Of a stretch of 64,000 nucleotides of DNA, positions 33,627 through 45,830 are shown one piece after another. Every line of letters begins with the position of its first letter. Position 1 is the stretch's first letter. The position numbers and the translations under genes were made by a program. Origin of the DNA: an uncultured Prochlorococcus sp. (GTDB lineage: Bacteria; Cyanobacteriota; Cyanobacteriia; PCC-6307; Cyanobiaceae). The stretch lies in NCBI GenBank assembly GCA_902538515.1, contig CACBFH010000003.1, positions 1 through 64,000 of the forward strand. The letters run 5' to 3'. The notes beneath the pieces were generated by a model. The model was not told the origin of the DNA. It worked only from the letters and a program-made list of their open reading frames with translations, and did no database searches.

Positions 33627-35231
33627 TTATATTTTTGGAGCTTTTAGAATATCATTTTTTTTAGTTCCTGAAAAAATATTTGTTTTAACAGCGCTTTTAA
33701 CAGCAGTTAAATCTCTATCAACTAGGTTATTAATAGATGCAAGATAACTTTCAGTTACTAATCTTGGATATAGACCTATTCCAATTATCGGCAACAGTAA
33801 ACAAGCAATAATATAAACTTCCCTCGGCTCTGCATCTATCAGTTTTCGTTCTTCTGTTAATTTAGGATTTTCTTTACCAAAGAAAATTTCTCTTAACATT
33901 GAGAGAAGATAAATAGGAGTAAGTATTACACCAATAGCAGCTAAAGATGCCATAACCACCCTAAAGGGAAGTGTATACACTTCATCAGTAACAAATCCTG
34001 TGAATACCATTAATTCAGATACAAATCCACTCATGCCAGGCAAAGCAAGGGAAGCAAGGGAACAAGCAGTCCAGAGAGCAAACATGATTCTCATTTTTTG
34101 TCCTACACCACTCATCTCATCCAGTTTAAGAGTCTTTGTTCTGTCATAGGTTGCACCAACAAGAAAAAACAAGCTTGCTCCAATCAATCCATGACTAACC
34201 ATTTGTAGCATCGCTCCGCTTGTTCCAAGGCTACTAAAACTACCTATTCCAATAAGCACAAAACCCATATGACTTATAGAACTATATGCAATTTTCCTTT
34301 TGAGATTTCTTTGCGCAAAAGACGTTAATGCAGCATAAATTATATTTACTACTCCCAAAACTATTAATAAAGGGGCAAATTGAGCATGAGCGACTGGTAA
34401 TAATTGAGCATTAAATCTTAAAAGCGCGTATCCTCCCATCTTTAATAAAATTCCAGCTAAAAGCATATGAACAGGAGCTGTAGCCTCTCCATGCGCATCT
34501 GGAAGCCAAGTATGAAGGGGAACTATTGGGAGTTTTACTCCAAAAGCAATTAGGAGACCAATGTAACAGAATATTTGGAATTTTTGACCAAAATCTTGAG
34601 CTGCCAAATGCGAAAACTCAAAGTTAGGAATCCCAGTACCGTAGAAACCCATAGCCAATGCTGCCAAGAGGATAAATATAGAACTACCAGCTGTATAAAT
34701 TATGAATTTTGTTGCTGCATATTGTCTGTTTTTGCCTCCCCATATAGCTAATAATAAATATACAGGAATTAACTCAAGCTCCCAAGTTAGAAAAAATAGA
34801 AGCATATCTTGTACCGCAAATACAGCGATTTGCCCACCATCCATCACCAATATCAAAAAGAAAAATAGCTTTGGTTTGAACTTTACAGGCCATGCAGCTA
34901 GAACTGCTAAAGCAGTAATAAAACTAGTTAATAATATCAATGGCATCGAGATTCCATCAGCACCAACAGACCAAGTAAGACCTAAATCAGGCAGCCAACT
35001 AATTTTTTCTTTCAGTTGAACATTTTCATTGTTAATATCAAATCCATTTATATATGATCCTACAGTTATTAAAAAAGTTATTAATGCAATAGACAAAGCG
35101 AACCATCTAACCTCTTTTCCGTTTCCTTTGTCTGGGAAAAAAGGTATCACAAAAGCAGCACCAATTGGAAACAAAATGGAGGCAGATAGCCAAGGAAAAT
35201 TAGATAACCCAGCTCCTAAAGTCCCTAACAT
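33627..35231 (-). CDS. ndhD: NAD(P)H-quinone oxidoreductase chain 4
   Basis: [52 protein letters not shown]; internal ATG ([16 protein letters not shown]) preferred over the ORF-track start at 35267. Confidence 0.95.
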   Translation of the reverse strand: MLGTLGAGLSNFPWLSASILFPIGAAFVIPFFPDKGNGKEVRWFALSIALITFLITVGSYINGFDINNENVQLKEKISWLPDLGLTWSVGADGISMPLILLTSFITALAVLAAWPVKFKPKLFFFLILVMDGGQIAVFAVQDMLLFFLTWELELIPVYLLLAIWGGKNRQYAATKFIIYTAGSSIFILLAALAMGFYGTGIPNFEFSHLAAQDFGQKFQIFCYIGLLIAFGVKLPIVPLHTWLPDAHGEATAPVHMLLAGILLKMGGYALLRFNAQLLPVAHAQFAPLLIVLGVVNIIYAALTSFAQRNLKRKIAYSSISHMGFVLIGIGSFSSLGTSGAMLQMVSHGLIGASLFFLVGATYDRTKTLKLDEMSGVGQKMRIMFALWTACSLASLALPGMSGFVSELMVFTGFVTDEVYTLPFRVVMASLAAIGVILTPIYLLSMLREIFFGKENPKLTEERKLIDAEPREVYIIACLLLPIIGIGLYPRLVTESYLASINNLVDRDLTAVKSAVKTNIFSGTKKNDILKAPKI

Positions 35232-35351
35232 TTGTGTTGTAAAATATGAAAATAAATAAATGCTCAATTTAATAATAATTTTGTCTTAAATAGAGTCTAG
35301 AAATTATCTGTATTTTTTCACCCAATAGACAGTGAAGACACACAATTGTGA

Positions 35352-37373
35352 TTATGTTACTTGAGGAGATTGAAAACCAAATATTGCAACTAGTAAGATT
35401 ACTCCTCCAAAAACAATAAGAGCGTAAAATTGAGCTCTACCAGTCTCAAAATATTTTAAACCTTCTCCACTGCCTAAAGTTACAAGTCCAGTAAGATTTA
35501 CCACCCCGTCAACAACCTTAGAATCAACTTCTAAAACTTCTTTAGCAAGTTTTCTACTGCCTTTAACAAAAAGTTTTTCATTAATATCGTCAAGATACCA
35601 TTTATTCGACAAAAATTGATTAATGGCAGGGAACTTTTCAGCAAATAAAACTGACAAATTAATTTTTTTCACAAAATATGCTTGATAAGCAATAATAATT
35701 CCAGCTGCTGCAATAAAAACTGAAGCTATAGCTAAAGGCAAAAATTCTTTTATTTCAAAGGCTTTTGCAGCAATTTCTGCTTCTTCAGGATCTAATAAAT
35801 TTGCAAGTTTACTGTCCCATGGAAGTCCCATAAAGCCGATGATTAAAGAAGGCACAGCTAGAAATACTAAGGGAAAAGTCATTGACCAGGGAGATTCATG
35901 AATAGAACCATTTTCGTTATGATCCTCTTCATTTTCATCATCTAGATTTAATTTAGAAGCTATTAAAAGCTCTTTTTGCAATTCTTTGTTTTCTCCCCTG
36001 AAATCTCCTTCAAACGTCAAGAAATAAAGTCTAAACATATAAAAAGCAGTCATACCAGCGGTTAAAAGTCCTACAAACCAAAAAGCTGGGAATGAGATAA
36101 ATGCATTTCCGAGTATCTCGTCTTTACTCCAAAATCCTGCCAAAGGTGGAATACCACTAATTGCTACACATCCTATTAAAAATGTTGTTGAGGTAAATGG
36201 CATTTTTTTTCTTAATCCGCCCATTAATCTCATATCTTGAGCCAATAGAGGCTGATGACCAACTACTTCTTCCATTGCATGTATTACAGAACCAGATCCC
36301 AGAAATAGCATTGCTTTAAAACAAGCATGAGTAACTAAATGGAAAATTCCTGCTATTGGAGCTCCACAACCCATCGCAAGCATCATGTAGCCAAGTTGGG
36401 AAACAGTGCTGTATGCTAAACCCTTTTTTAAATCCATCTGAGTCAAAGCTATAGAAGCTCCTAAAAAACAAGTAATAGTGCCAACTAAAGCAATAACGAA
36501 CTGTATAGAAGGGAATATTGAATACAATGGTTGCAACCTAGCTACTAAAAATATTCCTGCTGCGACCATTGTTGCTGCATGGATAAGTGCAGAAATCGGC
36601 GTCGGTCCTTCCATAGCATCAGGTAACCAAACATGAAGAGGAAACTGCGCGGATTTTGCCATTGGTCCTAAAAAAACTAAAAAACAAAGAAGTAAGGCAG
36701 CCCAAATTGGTATTGAATGATCTGCTACTGATTGCGAAATTCCTGTAGCTATTTCATTAAAATCGAAACTATTAGTTGCCCAAAATAAGCCAAGAATGCC
36801 AAGTAATAAGCCAAAGTCACCAACTCTATTAACAACAAATGCTTTTTGCGCAGCGTGAGCAGCACCATCTCTTTCGTACCAAAAACCAACCAACAGGTAA
36901 GAACACATTCCAACCAATTCCCAAAAAACGTAAATCTCTAACAAATTTGGACTAACTATCAACCCCATCATTGAACTACTAAATAAAGCTAAGTAAGTAA
37001 AAAATCTTACGTAGCCCTTGTCATGAACCATATAACCATGTGAGTAAATCATTACCAGCAAAGTTATTGTGGTCACTAAAGCGAGCATTACACTACCCAA
37101 AGGATCAAGGACAAAGCCCATTGGGATCGTGAAATCACCAGCATTAGCCCATACAAATAATTTTTCTACTGAATGATAACCGTTAACTTGTTCAATTAAA
37201 GCTTTATAACTAATGACCGTAGATATACCAACAAAGGAAATTAGACCTACAGAGACAATTTCTCTTGAGTTATTAATTATCTTGTTGATACTAATCAGCC
37301 CCAAACCAGAAAGCACTGCACCAATTAATGGGAAAACAGGAATTATCCAGGCAATTTCTGAAGCTTGTAGCAT
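35352..37373 (-). CDS. ndhF: NAD(P)H-quinone oxidoreductase chain 5
   Basis: FWELVGMCSYLLVGFWYER, PLHVWLPDAMEGPTPISALIHAATMVAAGIFLVAR, AYSTVSQLGYMMLA. Confidence 0.97.
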   Translation of the reverse strand: MLQASEIAWIIPVFPLIGAVLSGLGLISINKIINNSREIVSVGLISFVGISTVISYKALIEQVNGYHSVEKLFVWANAGDFTIPMGFVLDPLGSVMLALVTTITLLVMIYSHGYMVHDKGYVRFFTYLALFSSSMMGLIVSPNLLEIYVFWELVGMCSYLLVGFWYERDGAAHAAQKAFVVNRVGDFGLLLGILGLFWATNSFDFNEIATGISQSVADHSIPIWAALLLCFLVFLGPMAKSAQFPLHVWLPDAMEGPTPISALIHAATMVAAGIFLVARLQPLYSIFPSIQFVIALVGTITCFLGASIALTQMDLKKGLAYSTVSQLGYMMLAMGCGAPIAGIFHLVTHACFKAMLFLGSGSVIHAMEEVVGHQPLLAQDMRLMGGLRKKMPFTSTTFLIGCVAISGIPPLAGFWSKDEILGNAFISFPAFWFVGLLTAGMTAFYMFRLYFLTFEGDFRGENKELQKELLIASKLNLDDENEEDHNENGSIHESPWSMTFPLVFLAVPSLIIGFMGLPWDSKLANLLDPEEAEIAAKAFEIKEFLPLAIASVFIAAAGIIIAYQAYFVKKINLSVLFAEKFPAINQFLSNKWYLDDINEKLFVKGSRKLAKEVLEVDSKVVDGVVNLTGLVTLGSGEGLKYFETGRAQFYALIVFGGVILLVAIFGFQSPQVT

Positions 37374-37405
37374 TTTTTTAAAACTGATAATTTGATTTTA
37401 AACTG

Positions 37406-38134
37406 TCAATTGAAAAATTCCGACAAAAATGATGAATTAAATGTTTTAACAGCAATATTTATGTATTGATGGGACCACCAAAGCACGCCTATTGCAATCA
37501 ATATACCAACTTGAGATAACCTAAAAAATTCTTTAATTTTAAATTCTTGCCTCCCTTGGAGTATTGCCAAAAAAGGAATTATGGAAGTATTTTTTTTAAA
37601 AATTTCAAATTCATCTCCAAATCTCTTAGCTAATCTCTTATCCCCATGCCAAATTGCAAAAAGGTGATGCAAAATTAAGCCAATAGAAGTTAACAATGTG
37701 AATGAAGTACCAATCCATAAAGTATGCGCAAAACACCAAATTATCTGACCAAATGCTTGTGGATGTCTTGTTATTCTCATTATTCCGGTTCCGTAAATTC
37801 GCACCTTAGGTTTTAAAACCGACGGAATTTCCAACAAATTATAAGTAGCAGGATATAAAAATAAAAAACTAATGGCAGTTAAAAACCAAACTACTATAAA
37901 AACAAAATTATTTCCTTGGAAATTCCATAATCGGATTCCATCATATCTATGAGCAAGAAAATAACTAATAAGGATAATTGCGGATGGCAAGCTTAAAGAA
38001 ACAAAGCATAACCTCCATAATCTTGGTCCAATTATTGATTCAGCCTTAAATCTTAAAGCAGCTCCACCGCTATGGATTATTGCAAAAATCAAAATTAACA
38101 ATAATATTATTAAAGAAGTTTGATGAGTCTCCAT
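37406..38134 (-). CDS. NnrU-family membrane protein, probable 15-cis-zeta-carotene isomerase (Z-ISO)
   Basis: NnrU-like: IIHSGGAALRFKAESIIGPRLWRLCFV, GIMRITRHPQAFGQIIWCFAHTLWIGT; near crtP/crtB. Confidence 0.75.
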   Translation of the reverse strand: METHQTSLIILLLILIFAIIHSGGAALRFKAESIIGPRLWRLCFVSLSLPSAIILISYFLAHRYDGIRLWNFQGNNFVFIVVWFLTAISFLFLYPATYNLLEIPSVLKPKVRIYGTGIMRITRHPQAFGQIIWCFAHTLWIGTSFTLLTSIGLILHHLFAIWHGDKRLAKRFGDEFEIFKKNTSIIPFLAILQGRQEFKIKEFFRLSQVGILIAIGVLWWSHQYINIAVKTFNSSFLSEFFN

Positions 38135-38223
38135 AAATTTAGAATTTTAAATATTCAGGTAATTTAATTCTTAACAAGAATACTTCTAAGCATTAGAATT
38201 ATAGATAATTGTAGATACAATAA

Positions 38224-39174
38224 ATGCAAGAATTACCATTTACTCTCGACCAATTAAGAATATTAAAAGCTATTGCCGCTCAAGGAAGTTTTAAAAAAGC
38301 TGCAGATTTATTGTACGTAACACAACCTGCTGTAAGTTTGCAGATACAAAACTTGGAGAAACAGCTTGAAATAACAATTTTTGATAGAGGTGGTAGAAAA
38401 GCTCTTCTAACTGAAGCAGGAAGACTTCTTTTGGATTATTGTGAACGAATTTTGAATCAATGCGACGAAGCTTGCAAAGCTATCGAAGACTTGAATAGTT
38501 TAAACGGTGGAACACTTGTAATTGGAGCCAGTCAAACAACAGGAACTTATTTAATGCCAAGGATGATAGGACTTTTCAGACAAAAATATCCTGATGTATC
38601 TGTTCAACTTCAAGTTCATAGTACTAGAAGAACTGGATGGAGTGTTGCCAATGGACAAATTGATCTAGCAATCATAGGAGGACAATTACCTGGTGATTTA
38701 GAAAATTTGCTTCAAGTAATACCATATGCAACAGATGAATTAGCACTTGTTTTACCCTCAAAACACCCACTTTCTAATAAAAAAGAACTTTTAAAAGAAG
38801 ACTTATATAAATTAAATTTCGTAAAATTGGACTCTCAGTCTACAACAAGAAAAGTTGTTGATAAACTACTTCAAGATTCTGGACTAGACATTCAAAGATT
38901 AAAAATTGAGATGGAACTTAACTCTCTTGAAGCAATCAAAAATGCCGTCCAATCAGGCCTTGGAGCTTCTTTTTTACCTGTTGTTTCTATTGAAAGAGAA
39001 CTAGCTGCTGGAACAATCCACAAAGCATTCGTCGCTGATTTAGAGGTTAAAAGAGAATTAAAATTAATTACTAATCCTTCAAGATACACTTCCAGGGCAT
39101 CAGAAGTGTTTAAGAAAAACATTTTGCCTCAATTTGCCAGTTTAGAAAGCCCATTAAGACAATCACAAATTTGA
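38224..39174 (+). CDS. rbcR: LysR-family transcriptional regulator (RbcR/Ycf30-like)
   Basis: [43 protein letters not shown], substrate-binding domain. Confidence 0.85.
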   Translation: MQELPFTLDQLRILKAIAAQGSFKKAADLLYVTQPAVSLQIQNLEKQLEITIFDRGGRKALLTEAGRLLLDYCERILNQCDEACKAIEDLNSLNGGTLVIGASQTTGTYLMPRMIGLFRQKYPDVSVQLQVHSTRRTGWSVANGQIDLAIIGGQLPGDLENLLQVIPYATDELALVLPSKHPLSNKKELLKEDLYKLNFVKLDSQSTTRKVVDKLLQDSGLDIQRLKIEMELNSLEAIKNAVQSGLGASFLPVVSIERELAAGTIHKAFVADLEVKRELKLITNPSRYTSRASEVFKKNILPQFASLESPLRQSQI

Positions 39175-39798
39175 TCAAAACTGAATTGCTTCTTTATTAA
39201 TACCTACTCCTCCATCTTCGGCTTGCCCATCACCCTTAATTATAAATTTATTTTCATTGACATCTGTTTGATAAACGCATTTAACTATTGGTTTATCTCG
39301 TATAGAACCGATGTAAGCAAATGTATTCATTCTTTGCTTACATTCTCTTACATCTTCATTACTAATTGCTCCTTGTTTCTGCAAAACTGTCCAATTTTCT
39401 CTCCTAATCACGCAACCTGGCTGAAGAGCTGGTTGCGTAACGAAACTCGTGGATGGATTCAAAGTTGTATACATTTCAACATCAATGACAAAAGCACTTG
39501 CTCCCCATTGTCTACAAAATTCTGGATCTGGGACCGCCATATCTAATTGTTGCTGACTGGCTATATTGCCCTGTCCACCATCGGTTGTACTGGTGATTGC
39601 GCTCCCAATACCAACTCCTAAAATTAATACTCCAGCAAGAACAGCTATAGTCCCTGTGTTGAAGTTAATTTTTTGTTCAGAAGAAGCAGGCAATCTATTG
39701 TTTCTTTGTCCATATGAATCCAAGTCTCTTGGATTTGAAGAGTAATAATTTCTATTTGAGCCTCTCCTTGGACTTCTTTTTGAGGGTGGTCTATTCAC
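39175..39798 (-). CDS. DUF3172-like protein with single TM
   Basis: Basic N-terminus, one TM, then [47 protein letters not shown]. Confidence 0.75.
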   Translation of the reverse strand: MNRPPSKRSPRRGSNRNYYSSNPRDLDSYGQRNNRLPASSEQKINFNTGTIAVLAGVLILGVGIGSAITSTTDGGQGNIASQQQLDMAVPDPEFCRQWGASAFVIDVEMYTTLNPSTSFVTQPALQPGCVIRRENWTVLQKQGAISNEDVRECKQRMNTFAYIGSIRDKPIVKCVYQTDVNENKFIIKGDGQAEDGGVGINKEAIQF

Positions 39799-40142
39799 AG
39801 GACTTCATTTGTCTTTGGTAAACCCATAGAGTAATTCATTACTCTACAATCTGGGTTATAACTTAATTGACCACTTTGAAGCAAAAATTTAATAAAACCT
39901 TCAATCTCTGATCCTATTTTTCGTAGTTCATAATCATCTAAATTCTTTCCCACTCTCTCCTTTATTAATTCCTTAAATTTGTCATTTATTTTGGCTAAGG
40001 AATCTTGGTTCCAAATAAATTCGTTATCGGGATCTATATCAAGAGTCAGTTTGTTGGGATGAAATTGTAATTTTTGATCAACCACTTCAGCCGTAAAAAT
40101 TCTTACATGACGAGTTGTTGATTTTAAAAGCATTTTTTCCAT
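39795..40142 (-). CDS. ndhM: NAD(P)H-quinone oxidoreductase subunit M
   Basis: [41 protein letters not shown]. Confidence 0.92.
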   Translation of the reverse strand: MEKMLLKSTTRHVRIFTAEVVDQKLQFHPNKLTLDIDPDNEFIWNQDSLAKINDKFKELIKERVGKNLDDYELRKIGSEIEGFIKFLLQSGQLSYNPDCRVMNYSMGLPKTNEVL

Positions 40143-40190
40143 AATTTTGCGAAATAATCAACGAAAAAAACAATAATGTTCTAACTTTAA

Positions 40191-41630
<1,440 letters not shown>

Positions 41631-41665
41631 AACATTTTAAAATTTCAAATTTCAGCTAAAACTTT

Positions 41666-42574
41666 TTGAAAAATTCAATTGCTCAACTAGATCAAGCATA
41701 TGAGATATGCCGTAAAGAAACTCAACAATGGGCTAAAACTTTTTACTTGGGAACTCTCCTACTACCACTAGAAAAAAGAAAAGCTATTTGGGCAATTTAT
41801 GTATGGTGCAGAAGAACAGATGAAATAATGGATAGCAAAGAAGCTTCAACTAAGTCACAAGATGAGCTTTCAGATAACCTAGATGAATGGGAAGAAAATA
41901 CAAAAAATGTTTTTAAAGGAAATATTAAATCTGAATTAGATTCAGTTTTATTAGATACCATCGAAAAATACCCGCAAAGTATTCAACCTTATCTAGATAT
42001 GATCGATGGTCAGAGAATGGATCTTAATAAATTTAGATACAAAGACTTTAATGAATTAAAACTTTATTGTTATAGAGTTGCAGGTACCGTTGGTTTAATG
42101 ACCCAGAATGTTATGGGCATTGATAGTGCTTATACATCAGCACCATGGAGTACAAAGCCCGACCCCTCTGATGCAGCTATTGCTTTGGGAATAGCTAATC
42201 AATTAACGAACATCTTGAGAGATGTTGGAGAAGATAGAGAAAGGGGCAGAATTTACTTACCTCAAGAAGATATTAAAGAATTTAATTATTCTGAAGAAAA
42301 ACTTTTAAAAGGAGAAATAAATAATCAGTGGAAAAAGTTGATGAAATTTCAATTATCAAGGGCCAGAGATTGGTTCCAAAAATCAGAGGACGGAATAAAG
42401 TGGCTTTCTTCTGATGCAAGATGGCCGGTTTGGACATCTTTGCGTTTGTACAGAGGGATACTAGATTCTATTGAAAGATTAGATTATGATGTATTTAATA
42501 ATAGGGCTTTCGTAAAAAATTCAGTAAAAGCTTTTGAGATTCCTATATCTTTTCTAATTTCACGGATTAAATAG
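41666..42574 (+). CDS. crtB: phytoene synthase, TTG start
   Basis: WCRRTDEIMD, ANQLTNILRDVGEDRERGRIYLP. Confidence 0.97.
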   Translation: MKNSIAQLDQAYEICRKETQQWAKTFYLGTLLLPLEKRKAIWAIYVWCRRTDEIMDSKEASTKSQDELSDNLDEWEENTKNVFKGNIKSELDSVLLDTIEKYPQSIQPYLDMIDGQRMDLNKFRYKDFNELKLYCYRVAGTVGLMTQNVMGIDSAYTSAPWSTKPDPSDAAIALGIANQLTNILRDVGEDRERGRIYLPQEDIKEFNYSEEKLLKGEINNQWKKLMKFQLSRARDWFQKSEDGIKWLSSDARWPVWTSLRLYRGILDSIERLDYDVFNNRAFVKNSVKAFEIPISFLISRIK

Positions 42575-42994
42575 CTAAGCTGGTGTCTTCTGGTTAGCCA
42601 ATAAATCTTTTAATTTAGATAGTTCTCCAGCCCATCTTGGATCAGGAGCTTCGAGGTTAGGAGCATCGCTATGAACAATCTTCTTAAAATCTTTCTTCTT
42701 CTTATTTTTATTTAAGTTTCCGCTATTTCTTTTATTTGAAGCAGAATCTTTCTTTTCTGAGAGCTCAACTCTTAATTTAGATCCATTAAATTCAAAACCA
42801 TTTAATTTTTGAATTACTAAATTAGCATTTTCTTCATTGTTAGTTGTTGCGAAACCAAACCCTCGGCATTCCTTCGTTTCTTTATCTAAAACCGCTTTAA
42901 ACCTAATTGAATCAGAAACTGATTTTAAAATGGTATCAAATTCTTTTGGATTAAATCCTTGTGGTAAGTTGCCAATGTAAATGCGAATGCTCAT
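42575..42994 (-). CDS. RRM-type RNA-binding protein
   Basis: IYIGNLP RNP2 and CRGFGFATT RNP1, basic tail; probable ATG at 42994 (MSIRIYIG) rather than 43036. Confidence 0.93.
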   Translation of the reverse strand: MSIRIYIGNLPQGFNPKEFDTILKSVSDSIRFKAVLDKETKECRGFGFATTNNEENANLVIQKLNGFEFNGSKLRVELSEKKDSASNKRNSGNLNKNKKKKDFKKIVHSDAPNLEAPDPRWAGELSKLKDLLANQKTPA

Positions 42995-43053
42995 AAATTT
43001 TTTAAAAATGATTTTGAAGTCTGAACTGTGAAACAAAACTAAGCTATGTGTAT

Positions 43054-44271
43054 TTAATCACATTTTGGCGCATTTTGTTCAATCCATTGCTTAGCTTTAA
43101 AAATTGCTTCATCAAAATTATTCAATCTTTTGTATGCAAGCTCCTTTGAAAGATAATTTAAAAGCTCTCCTAAGACAGGTCCGTCCTTAATTTTGAAATT
43201 TTTTTTGATTACATCACCATTTATTAAATTCGAGGGATGGAATAATTTATCATCTTTGTCACGCCATCTCTGTAACCAATCGAAGCGTAAATTTTCGGGT
43301 AAATAAAAAATAAAAGATGGAAGAAACATCTCTAACTCTTGATGTAATTCAAATATTTCTAATTCATTAAACTCCTCGATACTTTTTTTCTTCAAAAGAT
43401 AATGCCACTTTCTCAATAACTTTATTTTTGCAATTTCGACTTTACTAAATTTAAGTTTCTCTAAGGATACTTCATCTAATATTTGGCTAATAAAAAATAA
43501 TGGTAAAAATTTTTCCTTTTCATTCTTGTTGAGTTCTGAATAATTAATTTTCTGCAACTCCAAAAAAAACGAATCTTTATATAGATCATCAGAACCAAAT
43601 ATATTTAATTTTTTTACAAAAGTTACAGCCTCAAGAGCATTTGTTCCATTTACTATTCTATATATTTCATAATTAATCCTCTCTTTGGCAACTAGATATA
43701 ATTTCTCTTTATTTCTTTTTATAAATGTAATTAACTTTGGATCAATTTGAAAATGTAATTCCGAAACAAATCGAAAACATCTTAATATTCGCAACGGATC
43801 TTTCAATAAATTTTCCTCTGAATAAGTTCTTAGCAAAGAAAGTTCTAGATCTTTTAGGCCATTAAATGGATCCAATAAACACTTCTTTTCAAATAAAAAA
43901 GCAATTGAATTAATCGATAAATCCCTCTTACTCAAATCTCCTTCGATCGTGGATGAGACTTGATTAGCAATATCAATATATATACCGTTGAGAATAATTC
44001 TTACCACTTTTCTTTTTTTATCTAAAATTATCAATTTAGATTCAATATTCTCTGAAATCTTCTTCCCAATTTCGATTGCATCCAAAGGTACTACAATATC
44101 AACATCAATTTTTTCATTAAATCTTCTCAAAATAATATCTCTTATGTATCCACCAACCAAATATGAACCTTTAGGTAAAAAAGGGAGTATCGAATTCCAC
44201 TTTTGAATTCTTAGACTTGTTTCTAATTCATCAATTATTAGTGTATGATCAGTTAAAATATTAGATTTCAT
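43054..44271 (-). CDS. tRNA nucleotidyltransferase / poly(A) polymerase family
   Basis: YLVGGYIRDIILRRFNEKIDVDIVV, RDLSINSIAF, DPLRILRCFRF. Confidence 0.92.
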   Translation of the reverse strand: MKSNILTDHTLIIDELETSLRIQKWNSILPFLPKGSYLVGGYIRDIILRRFNEKIDVDIVVPLDAIEIGKKISENIESKLIILDKKRKVVRIILNGIYIDIANQVSSTIEGDLSKRDLSINSIAFLFEKKCLLDPFNGLKDLELSLLRTYSEENLLKDPLRILRCFRFVSELHFQIDPKLITFIKRNKEKLYLVAKERINYEIYRIVNGTNALEAVTFVKKLNIFGSDDLYKDSFFLELQKINYSELNKNEKEKFLPLFFISQILDEVSLEKLKFSKVEIAKIKLLRKWHYLLKKKSIEEFNELEIFELHQELEMFLPSFIFYLPENLRFDWLQRWRDKDDKLFHPSNLINGDVIKKNFKIKDGPVLGELLNYLSKELAYKRLNNFDEAIFKAKQWIEQNAPKCD

Positions 44272-44285
44272 TTATTTTATTAATT

Positions 44286-44537
44286 ATGTGCATATGCATC
44301 AACTGTAAATGGGTTGATAGATGTATCACTTATCATGATGTTGAAAATAATCATGATGTTAATAATATTTGTGATGTTCCAGATTTTAAACCAAAGAATC
44401 CATTCATTCATGTCAATTTAGTTAAAGATAAGAATGGTGATTATAAAACAGATTGGGATGTTCAATCTTGTCAAAGTTTTGTTAATGAATTTGGTAAATG
44501 GTCTAATTGTAATCCTGGTATGGAATTGCCTCTTTAA
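44286..44537 (+). CDS. ycf34: Ycf34 Fe-S protein
   Basis: MCICINCKWVDRCITYHDVE Cys-rich N-terminus, VQSCQSF. Confidence 0.88.
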   Translation: MCICINCKWVDRCITYHDVENNHDVNNICDVPDFKPKNPFIHVNLVKDKNGDYKTDWDVQSCQSFVNEFGKWSNCNPGMELPL

Positions 44538-44546
44538 GGGTAATGG

Positions 44547-45200
44547 ATGAATTATTATAAAGAAAGCAGACCAAAATATCCTACATTAGTGATTCACAGC
44601 ACAGACAATAGTTTTGGCTTTGGATATAGAAAAAACAATCAACTTAAGTCTGACAAATTATTCATAAAGAAATTTGATAATGACCTTTGCAACAACTTAA
44701 TTAATGATCTTAACGAATTCATTTCCAAAGAAAATTTACAAAAAATAAATAAATTATCTGTCAGCATAGGGCCAGCAAATTTTAATGCTTCACGACTGAT
44801 TGTGGTTTTAGCAAGAACTATCTCGCAACAAATAAATTGTCCTCTAGACAGTTTTAGTTCATTTGAAATAATGGCAAAAAGAATTGCATCAAAAAATAAT
44901 ATCTACACAAACAAAAAATCATTCTGGATTTACAAAAAATTAAAACGAAAGGGATTTATTGCAGGTAAGTATGAAATTAGTCATAACGAAAAACTTCCCT
45001 CAGATCTAGTCATTCGAGAAATAGTTTTACCAAAAGTTGTTAAAGAACTTGAAAGTAAAGAACTTTTATTTGAGGCTATTTATGATGATAAAGAAGATTT
45101 AAAAGAACTATTAAATTTATCAAATAAAAATTTATTGAATTCAAATTTAGATTCATGGAAAAAAGTTTTGCCTCTTTATCCTATTTCTCCAATTAACTAA
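44547..45200 (+). CDS. tsaB: tRNA threonylcarbamoyladenosine biosynthesis protein TsaB-like
   Basis: VIHSTDNSFGFGY, KLSVSIGPANFNASRLIVVLARTISQ; divergent family member. Confidence 0.75.
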   Translation: MNYYKESRPKYPTLVIHSTDNSFGFGYRKNNQLKSDKLFIKKFDNDLCNNLINDLNEFISKENLQKINKLSVSIGPANFNASRLIVVLARTISQQINCPLDSFSSFEIMAKRIASKNNIYTNKKSFWIYKKLKRKGFIAGKYEISHNEKLPSDLVIREIVLPKVVKELESKELLFEAIYDDKEDLKELLNLSNKNLLNSNLDSWKKVLPLYPISPIN

Positions 45201-45204
45201 ATAT

Positions 45205-45825
45205 TCATCCAATCAAATTATTAATTTTATCTTGAAGAAGCATTGTTACAGAATTCAGATCATCTCTTGATGAACTTTGTGGAGGTTTAACAGGTTTTCC
45301 CACTTTAATAACTATTCTTGAAAATAAAGGAATACAGAATTTAAATCTTATTAATCTATGTGAATTAACTATGGCAACAGGCAATAATAATTTTTGATTT
45401 TTAAAAGCTAGTAATGCTGCACCTTGTTTGGGATTATTAACTCGACCATTTTTTTGACGAGTGCCATCAATAAAAATTCCAATAGAATTACCATCTGATA
45501 ATTTTTTACATGCTGTTTTAATTGTATTTTTATCAGCAATCCCTCTTTTTACAGGATAAGCTCCACAAGCCTTGATAATAAAGCCAAGAAAAGGTATTTT
45601 AAAAAGCTCTGCCTTCGCCATAAAAGATATATTGCGTCCAAGGGCATGGCCTAAAAAGGGAGGGTCAAGTAAAGAACCATGATTAGAAACCATGATAAAA
45701 GAATCTGTTTGAGGAATATTATCTCTACCTATTAAATTTCCTTTAAATAAAAACTTATAAATAGGAAATACAAAAAGCTTGCTAACTAATTCATAGATTA
45801 ATTGTTGAATAGTATGATTTTTCAT
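45205..45825 (-). CDS. plsC: 1-acyl-sn-glycerol-3-phosphate acyltransferase
   Basis: VSNHGSLLDPPFL, FIDGTRQKNGRV. Confidence 0.93.
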   Translation of the reverse strand: MKNHTIQQLIYELVSKLFVFPIYKFLFKGNLIGRDNIPQTDSFIMVSNHGSLLDPPFLGHALGRNISFMAKAELFKIPFLGFIIKACGAYPVKRGIADKNTIKTACKKLSDGNSIGIFIDGTRQKNGRVNNPKQGAALLAFKNQKLLLPVAIVNSHRLIRFKFCIPLFSRIVIKVGKPVKPPQSSSRDDLNSVTMLLQDKINNLIG

Positions 45826-45830
45826 ACAAA

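Noticed and set aside
34702-35259. Antisense ORFs (105 and 76 aa) opposite ndhD
   Set aside because: They mirror a well-supported ndhD coding region and have no recognisable domain; typical shadow ORFs.
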